64,000 nt of DNA, taken from positions 1 to 64,000 of the forward strand of contig JAOQAG010000040.1 in NCBI GenBank assembly GCA_025963715.1, in the 5' to 3' direction. Each line of letters opens with the position of its first letter. The first letter of the stretch is position 1. The notes below the pieces were generated by a model that did no database searches, had not been told where the DNA came from, and saw only the letters and a list, made by a program, of their open reading frames with translations. Source of the DNA: Bacteroidota bacterium. GTDB taxonomy: Bacteria > Bacteroidota > Bacteroidia > 2-12-FULL-35-15. The position numbers and the translations under genes were made by a program. Shown piece by piece: positions 53,059 through 60,766 of the stretch.

Positions 53059-53123
53059 CGTAAATGCTTTTAACCGCAAAGAACGCAAAGGAGGCGCAGA
53101 GGTCGCTAAGGTTTAATGTTTAT

Positions 53124-54008
53124 TTATTCGGCTACGATTGCCATTTTTTTTCCATCGGGACTAATGGCAATGCGGGTGATTTTTTTGATACCGTATTTTG
53201 AAAGATCGGATAGCTCTGTCCAGTCAAGTTTCCCATCGTCATTGGATAGTTTGAAATTATTTAAATATAGCTTAGGCCCATCTCCCATGATAATTTTGTG
53301 AGGCTCTATAAAACAAAAATCTTCCCCTTCAAATCGTTTTATTGTTTCACATCTTGTTTCTTTTTTACCCGTTAAATTCAATGAGTAAATACCCCTGTAG
53401 TACGAATAAAAAAATTTTTTTTCATCTTTTGTTTTAACAAGATGAAATGATCTGCCAATGGTATCCCTGATAGGAGCGGTTGATTCCTGAGTTGTAAGAT
53501 CTGTAATGATGAATTTAAAAGGCGTTGTAATTAAAAACAAGGCAGCATGTGTATTGTCCAGCCAGCAATAATACCCGATCGAATCAACCTTGTCCATTAC
53601 TAATTGTGGCGCACCGCCTTTTAATGGGAATTTCCAAAGGCGTTGTGCACTGTCGGGTTCCACCATTACAACGGAAATGTTTTTTCCATCCGGTGTAAAA
53701 TTCGGAGAATATTCGCTGGTGGTTGGTGTGTTGGTAAACTGCGTAGTGGTTTTTGTTTTGATGTTATAGGTGTAAATATCCGATTGTTTTTCATCGCGGA
53801 TGGATGTATATAAAATCGAATTTCCATCCGCAGAAAAAGAAGGTTGATTGTCGTAGCCAACCCTGTTGGTAATGTTTACCGGGTTTGATAAAATAATTGT
53901 GTCTTTTTCTGCTTTGATATCCAGCAGCCAGATGTCGGTGTTGGGAAGCTGCGCGAAGAGCTTCGTAGTTAAATTTATTATTAGTAAAATGATTATCGTT
54001 CTTTTCAT
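53124..54008 (-). CDS. Exported WD40/PD40 beta-propeller protein
   Basis: This 294-residue protein has a signal peptide (TIIILLIINLTTKLFAQ) and TolB-like PD40 repeats: PSFSADGNSILYTS, PNFTPDGKNISVVM and IAISPDGKKMAIVAE. Such propellers bind proteins or polysaccharides in the periplasm. No enzymatic residue set is seen. The gene stands alone. Confidence 0.78.
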   Translation of the reverse strand: MKRTIIILLIINLTTKLFAQLPNTDIWLLDIKAEKDTIILSNPVNITNRVGYDNQPSFSADGNSILYTSIRDEKQSDIYTYNIKTKTTTQFTNTPTTSEYSPNFTPDGKNISVVMVEPDSAQRLWKFPLKGGAPQLVMDKVDSIGYYCWLDNTHAALFLITTPFKFIITDLTTQESTAPIRDTIGRSFHLVKTKDEKKFFYSYYRGIYSLNLTGKKETRCETIKRFEGEDFCFIEPHKIIMGDGPKLYLNNFKLSNDDGKLDWTELSDLSKYGIKKITRIAISPDGKKMAIVAE

Positions 54009-54149
54009 GTTTAGCAGATATTAGATATTAGAATCAAGATGTTAGATGAAGTACTAAACTGTTCTCCTGCTTCGTCCGAAAATGCAAAAAACGAACGGAC
54101 ATTAATTATCCTGCATTTTTTATTTTCAAATTTTCAAATTGCCACATTT

Positions 54150-54758
54150 TCAAATTTTCTTCTTCATTTCTTCCGCGATCTCTTTTTGTATACTGTCGTC
54201 GCTTTTCTCAAATGTATTGATAATGTTTTGCTGTTCGTGTTTGGTTTTGTTCTGGCTCAGCTTAAATTTTCCTTCCAGTTTTGTTACTTCAATTTCAAAT
54301 GCAACAATTGCTTTCAGCATTCCGTTCACATATTCCGGCGAGAGCTGTTTCCATTGTTCGTAAAATTCTTTTTCGAAATTATGAATGGTGCGCTCCATTA
54401 AATTCAATACATCTTCCTGTTTATCAATAATTTTTGCTTTGCCATAAGCGTGTACCGCGATGTAGTTCCAGGTAGGAACATTTTGTTTTTTCTCGTAATG
54501 CGTTGGCGAAATATAAGCATGCGGGCCCTGGAAAATAATTAATAATTCCGCTTCGGGGAACAGTTGCCATTGCAGATTGGCTTTTGCCATGTGTGAAACA
54601 AGAAAAACTTTGTCCCCGCGCTTTTCAATCACAAAAGGTAAATGTGTTGCGGTTGGACTGTTGTTGGAGCTGCTGATGAGATTCGCGAAATTATGTGCAG
54701 TCATAAATCCGAGCAGTTGTGCTTCGTCTTTTTCCTGGTAATATGAAGGGATATACAT
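54150..54758 (-). CDS. PaiB-like FMN-binding protein
   Basis: This 202-residue protein has the split-barrel flavin-binding fold of the PaiB family: MYIPSYYQEKDEAQLLGFM, ATHLPFVIE, HMAKANLQW, IIFQGPHAYISPTHYE and VPTWNYIAVHAYG. Members bind FMN and were first described as negative regulators of sporulation and protease genes in Bacillus. DNA binding is not proven for most. It has its own -7 element. Confidence 0.86.
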   Translation of the reverse strand: MYIPSYYQEKDEAQLLGFMTAHNFANLISSSNNSPTATHLPFVIEKRGDKVFLVSHMAKANLQWQLFPEAELLIIFQGPHAYISPTHYEKKQNVPTWNYIAVHAYGKAKIIDKQEDVLNLMERTIHNFEKEFYEQWKQLSPEYVNGMLKAIVAFEIEVTKLEGKFKLSQNKTKHEQQNIINTFEKSDDSIQKEIAEEMKKKI

Positions 54759-54788
54759 GTTACGAATTTACAAATGAATACGAATGTA

Positions 54789-54796
54789 CAAATCTA
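54789..54796 (-). promoter_or_regulatory. -7 promoter element of the PaiB-like gene
   Basis: The minus strand reads TAGATTTG, an exact TAnnTTTG match, 31 bases before the start codon. Confidence 0.42.
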
Positions 54797-55156
54797 AGTG
54801 TTAAAAATTAACCATAAAAGAAAACACATAAGATCTACTAAATACTAATACTTACCAATATACCAATCTGTGTGTTAAAAAACAACAGACAAATCTTACC
54901 TGCAAAATTGTGCTTTGCCTTATGTTTTCTTTTGTGCCTTATGTGGTTGAAAAAAATGCACAGGTAAAAAGTATCTGCAAGTATTCATGAGATCCCGGGT
55001 CAGGCCCGGGATGACAGTATGGAATAATGATTTGAGTTATAGTAAACACAGAAAACATACCGATTCGTAATGTCATCCTCAGCTTGTCGAAGGGCCTTCC
55101 TGTTCGTTATCCGTACAGCAAACTTTAAACTTTTGAACTTTAAACTTTGAACTTGT
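54797..55156. repeat. Repeat-filled intergenic region
   Basis: No gene is seen. An ATAAGGCAC-type element (54809-54832 against 54918-54950) encloses TACTAATACTTACC words. A GATCCCGGGTCAGGCCCGGG hairpin follows (54994-55014), then the TCAGCTTGTCGAAGGGC repeat (55071-55095), a CCTGTTCGTTATCCGTAC copy, and an AGCAAAC plus AACTTTGAAC composite (55116-55155) that ends two bases from the next stop codon. Confidence 0.72.
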
Positions 55157-55708
55157 TTAATCTTTACAGACAAAAATAAAAGCGGGAGGAATATTGATCG
55201 GCGTAAAATTTACATCCACTTTTTTGAATGTATTTTTTAGCTTTTTATAAGCATTGAGGGAATATTGGTATTGTACAAAAGCACCTGCCGGGCTTAATAC
55301 TTTTTTTACAACGGTCAGAATGTTTTTTACAACACCATTCGGGATCATTGCCAGCGGCAGTGAAGAAATGATGTAATCTACTTTATCAAAATTATTTTCG
55401 TGCAGGTAAGTTTCAAGGTTTTCTGCTGTGTCGCTGATGATCTTAATGCGCGGATCATTGATCTGTTTCAGCATTTTGCAAAAATCGTCGTTGATCTCAA
55501 ATGCGAGCAATACCGCATCTTTTGGCATGTGATTGAGCAATTCGTTGGTAATGCTGCCGGTGCCGGGACCAAATTCCACAATGCATTTCACCTTTTTAAA
55601 GTCGATCGGCTCGATCATTTTTTTTACCAGGTACTTCGAGCTGGGGGCAACTGCTCCCGTATTTTTGCTGTTCTTTAAAAATGCTGAAAAAAATTCTTTT
55701 TTGCTCAC
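55157..55708 (-). CDS. Class I methyltransferase, phospholipid N-methyltransferase-like
   Basis: This is a 183-residue SAM enzyme close to the PmtA/KsgA fold. FFSAFLKNSKNTGAVAPSSK at the start and CIVEFGPGTGSITNELL near 42-58 are typical of PmtA-like proteins; the acidic ring residue is in LLAFEINDD. It may methylate phosphatidylethanolamine, but the family also includes rRNA dimethylases, and IISSLPLAMIP stands where rRNA enzymes have NLPY. The lipid role is the better guess. Confidence 0.8.
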   Translation of the reverse strand: MSKKEFFSAFLKNSKNTGAVAPSSKYLVKKMIEPIDFKKVKCIVEFGPGTGSITNELLNHMPKDAVLLAFEINDDFCKMLKQINDPRIKIISDTAENLETYLHENNFDKVDYIISSLPLAMIPNGVVKNILTVVKKVLSPAGAFVQYQYSLNAYKKLKNTFKKVDVNFTPINIPPAFIFVCKD

Positions 55709-55831
55709 GTCTGGTTATATCTGATACAAATAAAACAATAAATAAGTTATGGAGCAATTTTTAAGCGGTGGGAATGCCTAAATAATTTAAAAGGAGGAGT
55801 ATGCAGCTGATTTGGAGAAACGTGCTTAAAG

Positions 55832-56320
55832 CTAAAATAAAGCGGTTTGTTTGCCGAATACGATCCCGCGTTCGTGGTTCAGCAGCCACTCTTTGCGCCA
55901 CACACCGGCACCGTAGCCCACCAGCTTTCCGTTTACGCCAATCACCCGGTGACAGGGTACAATCACAGAGATCGGGTTGCTGCCATTGGCATTTCCTACG
56001 GCACGCGTGGCATTGGCATCGCCCAGCATTTTAGATACATCCAGGTACGAAACGGTTTTCCCGAAAGGGATCGTCACCAGCTTATCCCACACTTTTTTCT
56101 GAAAATCGCTTCCCTTAGCATTCAGCTTTATGCCGAAATCTTTCCGCATACCTTTAAAATATTCTTCGAGCTGGTACAGGCATTCTTTGAGAGATGGATG
56201 CACTTTGGTGGAAGTATGCCTGCGCTCGTCTACAAAATAAACGGTTGCAATACCATCTTCATCGCCTGTTATTTCGATCAGGCCAATGGGAGAGGAGTAA
56301 TATGCCGTGTGCAATTCCAT
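55832..56320 (-). CDS. ogt: Methylated-DNA-[protein]-cysteine S-methyltransferase
   Basis: This 162-residue repair protein removes alkyl groups from O6-methylguanine onto its own Cys. The acceptor Cys123 lies in VPCHRVIG, with the helix-turn-helix part FQKKVWDKL and the Asn/Arg region ATRAVGNANGSNP. It has the length of Ogt, without an Ada domain. A -7 element is 15 bases upstream. Confidence 0.93.
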   Translation of the reverse strand: MELHTAYYSSPIGLIEITGDEDGIATVYFVDERRHTSTKVHPSLKECLYQLEEYFKGMRKDFGIKLNAKGSDFQKKVWDKLVTIPFGKTVSYLDVSKMLGDANATRAVGNANGSNPISVIVPCHRVIGVNGKLVGYGAGVWRKEWLLNHERGIVFGKQTALF

Positions 56321-56334
56321 CCTGCAAAGGTAGG

Positions 56335-56342
56335 ACTTGTTG
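56335..56342 (-). promoter_or_regulatory. -7 promoter element of ogt
   Basis: The minus strand reads TACCTTTG, an exact TAnnTTTG match, leaving a leader of about 10 nt. Confidence 0.45.
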
Positions 56343-56352
56343 TGTTGCCATC

Positions 56353-56392
56353 AAAAAAATAAACCCCGGTGATTTGTAAAAAAACACCGGGG
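56353..56392 (-). terminator. Terminator of the FadL-GDSL operon
   Basis: CCCCGGTG and CACCGGGG form an 8-bp stem around a 13-base loop. On the minus strand the stem is followed by a T-rich run (56353-56359 on the plus strand is all A). It lies 28 bases after the stop of the GDSL gene. Confidence 0.8.
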
Positions 56393-56419
56393 CCAATTAA
56401 ACTAAATTTTTAATGCTGA

Positions 56420-57781
56420 TTATGGGAAAATGATCCCATGGTATTTGTTGGCATCAACCTGCGGAATGGTTGCGCCATAGGTTGCATTGATCGACTTGAT
56501 GAATTCATTTGCCAACAGAGCATTTCCGAACGGCGTAAGGTGGATGCCATCCAGTGAAAACGCGCCACCTGTTACAAATGTGGTGCTTGCGGCAACGCCG
56601 TTGTAGGTAATGCCGGTTTTGGCGCCCCGCATAAATGCATTTACATCCACAAAAGCATAGCCTTTTGCGCTTGCAGCCGATCTTAATTTGCTGTTGTAAT
56701 TTCCTACAGCGGTTTCAATCGAGCTGATCTCCGCCGCGGTTAAAATGTATTGATTTGGAATGGGTTTTAATGGCGATGATCCCCACATGGCACATTTTAG
56801 TGAATCCTGCGGTGTGCTTAATAAAACCAGCTCACCGTCATTCATCGGCCTTAAACCGCCCGGTACGCTCGGATCTGCAATGATAAATGCATTAGCACCT
56901 GCATGAAATGTGTAAGGCAATCCGTTTGCTGCATACACGCTTGTTAAATAAGTGGCAGTGGCGGCATCCAGCGTTAAGCCGTTGTAAGGCACGGTGGTAA
57001 AGTAAGGAAGCGATGTAATATCAGGAATATTACCGATCACGCCTTTTGCACCATTGGCGCTCATGGTGGAAATGATCAGGTCGATGCTGGCATCAAATCC
57101 AACACCCGGTGATCCTGCAGATGGTGTGATGGCATCGGATGCGCCGCCTGCCAGTGCGTATGCCAGCACATCGTTGTTACCGATGAACACGGAAAAGAAG
57201 GTCGGATTTTGTGCTGCTGCATCGGCTAAAATAGAAGCTGTTGCAGGATTGGAAGCCATGCGGGCAAAAAACGGGTTGTAATTTCCAACACCGTTTGCCG
57301 GATTGCCGTAGCCCGGATATACCGTGGTGATTGCTTTTGCGCCCGGTACACCCATGTTGTTGAACGGGCCGTCTGTTCCATAAATGTTGGATGCAAAAAT
57401 AGTATAATCGCCGGTTGCCGCTGCCGGTATTGGCGATAAAGATCTTACACCTTTGCAATCGGTTGCATAACCCAATATTAATTTTGCATTTAAGCTGGAG
57501 CCAATTCCAACAGAACCGGCACTTACAAGCGGTTGTTTAAAATCGCCGCCGCCCACTAATTTAAATTGTCCGGCTAAAATGTTTGCGTACGAAACCTCCT
57601 GTCCGTCGCGGTACAAAGCAGCATCGGCAAAGCCGGAAGTAATGGAATTACCGATCGCTACGTAACGCGTAGGATCCATGCTGCCTTTGGTGGCTTCGGG
57701 TGTATCCAGTGTCGGCTTGCAGGCCGCAAACATGCTGATGGAAGCTGCCAGTAAAAGTGATTGATATATATTTTTTTTCAT
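56420..57781 (-). CDS. SGNH/GDSL-family lipoprotein
   Basis: This is a 453-residue lipoprotein with a lipobox ending SMFAAC; Cys21 is the lipidation site. The SGNH blocks are present: Ser46 in AIGNSITSG (GNSI in place of GDSL), NMGVPG, FIGNNDVL, and Asp411/His414 in LDGIHLTPFG. Members of this Bacteroidota group are surface esterases or lipases of unproven substrate. The gene follows the fadL-like gene by 11 bp, so hydrolysis of lipids for import is the natural guess. Confidence 0.86.
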   Translation of the reverse strand: MKKNIYQSLLLAASISMFAACKPTLDTPEATKGSMDPTRYVAIGNSITSGFADAALYRDGQEVSYANILAGQFKLVGGGDFKQPLVSAGSVGIGSSLNAKLILGYATDCKGVRSLSPIPAAATGDYTIFASNIYGTDGPFNNMGVPGAKAITTVYPGYGNPANGVGNYNPFFARMASNPATASILADAAAQNPTFFSVFIGNNDVLAYALAGGASDAITPSAGSPGVGFDASIDLIISTMSANGAKGVIGNIPDITSLPYFTTVPYNGLTLDAATATYLTSVYAANGLPYTFHAGANAFIIADPSVPGGLRPMNDGELVLLSTPQDSLKCAMWGSSPLKPIPNQYILTAAEISSIETAVGNYNSKLRSAASAKGYAFVDVNAFMRGAKTGITYNGVAASTTFVTGGAFSLDGIHLTPFGNALLANEFIKSINATYGATIPQVDANKYHGIIFP

Positions 57782-57792
57782 GATCGTTTTTG

Positions 57793-59031
57793 TTAAAAGT
57801 TATACGCTACTGATAATCCCGGGATGCATACATAGGTTTTGTACGTTCCATCCATGTTGCTGTGGATGTTGTGATCGGTACGCTGAATGTGCTCGTATGT
57901 AAAAGAAGCATCGGCAGCAAAATGTTTGCTGAACTGATAGCCCAATCCGCCTGAAAAATTCAAACGGTCGTTATCCGGTGTTTCCGGTGTTACATAACCT
58001 TTTTGAATGGGTGTGATGCCGTAGGCAATACCCAACCGTGCTGCAAATTTATCGGTGATCATGTATTGCGCACCCAAACGATAGGAGAATGAATTTTTAT
58101 ACTGGCGCGGCTCTTTTGTATCCTGTAAAGAAGTTGTATTGGTTTCGTAATCGAATGCCAGTGTATCGTATGCTTTCCAGCCTACAAAATTAATATCGAG
58201 TGCGATGCTTAATTTTTTTGTTGGCATATAAGCAAGCCCTAATGTTGCTACCTGCGGTAAGGGAAGATTTGCAGAAAATTTGCCATCAGGGAACTGTGTG
58301 GCAAGTGATGCCGGAATGTTGGTAAAGGTGGCATCGCCGCTTTTTACTTTCATATTTACCTGTGAACGGTAGGATAATCCGATGGAAAATTTGTCGATGG
58401 GTTTGAAATAGATCCCGGCGTTAAATCCGTAACCGTTGGCTTTTCCATCCAGCTCTGCATTTCCGTAGGTGCCGCTTGCATCGATCACGGGAATATCTTT
58501 TTTCAGATTTACATGTCCGATCCCGTATACAAATCCGGCACCGATGCCGATCTTATCCGTGATCTTATAACTCACTGTCGGTTGAATGAAGATAGAGGTC
58601 AGGCTCAGGGAGGTAAGTGCAAAACGGCCTGTCCATCCATCTTCCCAGGTAATGGTACTTCCGAACGGGGTGTATACACCTAATCCGAATTTTAAATTAT
58701 TCAATGCTTTGTGTTTGCTGCTGTCGCATCCGAATATGGCATACCCGGTAAACGGATAGCTTACAGGAGAAACTGTTTTGGATTGTGCGCTGGTTCCTGC
58801 ATCGCGGTAAATGGAATTTGCAATGGTGGGGCTCACTCCAAGACTGATGCTGCTGCCGGGAACGAATGACATGCCGCCCGGATTAAAAAATAAAGCGGCG
58901 CCATCCTGTACGAGTGCCGTTCCTGCACTTCCCATGGCTTGTTGTTTCTGTCCCTGCAGGTTTACCTGGAATCCTTGTGCAAATAGCAAGGCCGGACCTG
59001 ATGCGATTAATAATGTAATCAGTTTTTTCAT
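57793..59031 (-). CDS. fadL: OmpP1/FadL-family outer-membrane fatty-acid transporter
   Basis: This is a 412-residue barrel protein with a signal peptide (LLIASGPALLFAQ). The FadL start region is clear (GFQVNLQGQKQQAMGSAGTA, then ALFFNPGGMSF), and the protein ends in Phe (SVAYNF). FadL proteins let long-chain fatty acids and other hydrophobic compounds cross the outer membrane. The neighbouring lipoprotein esterase and the nearby beta-oxidation genes fit that role. The leader is about 140 nt and contains repeats. Confidence 0.9.
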   Translation of the reverse strand: MKKLITLLIASGPALLFAQGFQVNLQGQKQQAMGSAGTALVQDGAALFFNPGGMSFVPGSSISLGVSPTIANSIYRDAGTSAQSKTVSPVSYPFTGYAIFGCDSSKHKALNNLKFGLGVYTPFGSTITWEDGWTGRFALTSLSLTSIFIQPTVSYKITDKIGIGAGFVYGIGHVNLKKDIPVIDASGTYGNAELDGKANGYGFNAGIYFKPIDKFSIGLSYRSQVNMKVKSGDATFTNIPASLATQFPDGKFSANLPLPQVATLGLAYMPTKKLSIALDINFVGWKAYDTLAFDYETNTTSLQDTKEPRQYKNSFSYRLGAQYMITDKFAARLGIAYGITPIQKGYVTPETPDNDRLNFSGGLGYQFSKHFAADASFTYEHIQRTDHNIHSNMDGTYKTYVCIPGLSVAYNF

Positions 59032-59034
59032 GAT

Positions 59035-59150
59035 TTAGTTCAAAGTTTAAAGTTCAAAAGTTCAAAGTTTGCTGTGCGCAGATTATAGTGTTCATTGGTT
59101 TACCGGTTCATTAGTTCATTGGTTTGCTGTGCGCAGATCTAGTGTTGCCT
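59035..59150 (-). repeat. GTTCAAAG and TTCATTGG composite repeats in the fadL leader
   Basis: GTTCAAAG words (59037-59077) lead into GTTTGCTGTGCGCAGAT, then TTCATTGG and TTCATTAG words (59092-59120), and again GTTTGCTGTGCGCAGAT (59122-59139). The copy ends four bases from the fadL start codon. Confidence 0.75.
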
Positions 59151-59176
59151 GAAGTAACAAATCTAAGGTATTGAAG

Positions 59177-59225
59177 CAAAAATAATATTGACAATTGTCA
59201 GTAAATACACTTGATAAATGTCAAG
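59177..59225 (-). promoter_or_regulatory. fadL promoter region with two candidate operators
   Basis: The minus strand has TATTTTTG (59177-59184), an exact -7 element, and no good -33 box. The perfect palindrome TGACAATTGTCA lies at 59189-59200, and CTTGATAAATGTCAAG (one mismatch) at 59210-59225, centred about 22 and 45 bases before the expected transcript start. Both contain TTGA/TCAA-type half-sites. The Crp-like gene ends 6 bases further on. Confidence 0.55.
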
Positions 59226-59231
59226 AAAAAA

Positions 59232-59819
59232 TCAGGCTGTTTTTGTGAACTGCTGACGCAAGCGGCTCAATGTTTCCGGTGCAATGCCAAGATAGGAGGA
59301 GAGGTATACCAGCGGAACGCGGTTCACCAGCTTGGGATGCGATTTTAAAAATTCTTTATAACGTTCCTGGGCGGAGTAGCTGGAACGGCTTACTTTCTTA
59401 ATCCTTTCGAGCGCTTTAATAAAATACTGCTCGATTATTTTTCGTACCATCCTTTCAAACAACGGGATCTCGTCGTAAAAACGGTTAAGGTCGGCATGCG
59501 TGATGCTAAAGATATGGCTGTCTTCCAACGCTTCAATGTTAAGTCTTGCAGTTTCACCGGCAAGAAATGCTTTTGCATCACCAAACCAGTTGTGCTCTGC
59601 AACCAGCTCAATGGTTTGCTCGTTTCCTTTCTCGTCGATCACATAGTAGCGGCACAATCCTTCGTTTAAAAAAAACATAAAATTGGATTGTTCGCCTTCG
59701 CTTAAAATATTTTTTTTCTTTTTTATATGACGCACTTTTAAAACGGAGATGATCTTATCGATATCCGCATCGGCTAAAGCTCCCCGTTGTTTTAAATTTT
59801 TGATAAGTGCGTTGAACAT
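59232..59819 (-). CDS. Crp/Fnr-family transcription regulator
   Basis: This is a 195-residue regulator with a cyclic-nucleotide-binding-like domain at about 15-120 (KNILSEGEQSNFMFFLNEGL) and a C-terminal helix-turn-helix (VYLSSYLGIAPETLSRLRQQ). The Cys needed for an Fnr iron-sulphur cluster are absent, and the phosphate-binding loop of true Crp is not clear, so the signal is unknown. It sits between the thioesterase-ACBP gene and fadL, and it may act on the two palindromes found just after its stop codon. Confidence 0.86.
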   Translation of the reverse strand: MFNALIKNLKQRGALADADIDKIISVLKVRHIKKKKNILSEGEQSNFMFFLNEGLCRYYVIDEKGNEQTIELVAEHNWFGDAKAFLAGETARLNIEALEDSHIFSITHADLNRFYDEIPLFERMVRKIIEQYFIKALERIKKVSRSSYSAQERYKEFLKSHPKLVNRVPLVYLSSYLGIAPETLSRLRQQFTKTA

Positions 59820-59914
59820 AAAAACAGCTAGTTAAATGAAGCAATTTTTGTTTTGAAAATGGTTCTCTGAAAAAGTGCCTGTAACAGCGTCGGAGTATAC
59901 GTGTTACAAAAAAA

Positions 59915-60646
59915 TCATACCAGTTTATTTACAAATCCGATGTAGGCAGTCATGGCATCGGCAGAAGAGATTCCCGATTTGTTTTTCCACGCGTTGTATT
60001 TTGCTGCAGCCACAAAATCAAACATGGCTGGCTTGTCGATGTTGATTTCTCCAATAGTAGCCTGTTTGTTCAGCGCATATAATTCCAGCATGTCTTCGTT
60101 CGATGGTTTTTTTGTTAATTCCATCACGCGTTTTTTTGCGGCTTCAAATTTTATTTCTAATTCGGTCATTGGTTTTGTTGAATCTTTTGCCGGTATAGTT
60201 TTTACGGGAATTGGCTCTTCGATAAAATCAGCGCTTTTGGGAATTTCCATAAATTTTAACGCCCATTCTTCCGGTAATCCGGTAAGCTTGCGTTGTTCCA
60301 CATTGATCCAGGCACCGTCCACATTGATCAGTGCTGCCTGTACGCCATCGCCGCGGTAAATTTCCTGGCGGAACGACCAGCGTGAGCCGTCTTTCCGGCA
60401 TTTGGTCAATACACAGGTAACTTTTACCGTATCGCTGGGGCGGATCTCACGCATGTAAATTAATTCTTCACGAAAAAGGATCGGTCCGATCTTTAATTCC
60501 AGCAACGTTTTATCATTGAATCCAAGCGAGCCTAGAATTTCCAATCGCGCCTGGGCAGCAAAATCAGCATAAGCAGAATGACGTAAATGCATGTTTGCAT
60601 CAATCTGCGACCACATTACTTTGCTTTCATAAAAAACATTTTCCAT
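59915..60646 (-). CDS. Acyl-CoA thioesterase fused to an acyl-CoA-binding protein domain
   Basis: This is a 243-residue fusion. Residues about 1-145 form a hotdog-fold thioesterase (MWSQIDANMHLRHSAYADFA, then AALINVDGAWIN). Residues about 160-243 form an ACBP domain, with the family signature in NEDMLELYALNKQATIGEIN and AAKYNAWKNKSG. The first part should hydrolyse acyl-CoA, and the second should bind and deliver long-chain acyl-CoA. ACBP is common in eukaryotes and scattered in bacteria. The position between acyl-CoA dehydrogenase and the regulator fits fatty-acid metabolism. Confidence 0.88.
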   Translation of the reverse strand: MENVFYESKVMWSQIDANMHLRHSAYADFAAQARLEILGSLGFNDKTLLELKIGPILFREELIYMREIRPSDTVKVTCVLTKCRKDGSRWSFRQEIYRGDGVQAALINVDGAWINVEQRKLTGLPEEWALKFMEIPKSADFIEEPIPVKTIPAKDSTKPMTELEIKFEAAKKRVMELTKKPSNEDMLELYALNKQATIGEINIDKPAMFDFVAAAKYNAWKNKSGISSADAMTAYIGFVNKLV

Positions 60647-60766
60647 TTTTTTTTAAGTTCAAAGTTCAAAGTTCAAAGTTTGCTGTGCGGATAACGAACA
60701 GGAACGAAATTACGAACCTACGCATCCGGTACTAATTACTAACGACTAGCTACTAATTACTATTCA
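60647..60766. repeat. Repeats between the fusion gene and the dehydrogenase gene
   Basis: AGTTCAAAGTTCAAAG words followed by TTTGCTGTGCGG (60656-60688) run into ATAACGAACAGGAACGAAA (60689-60710) and CTACTAATTACT words (60728-60766). The first repeat ends close to the start codon of the fusion gene. Confidence 0.65.
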
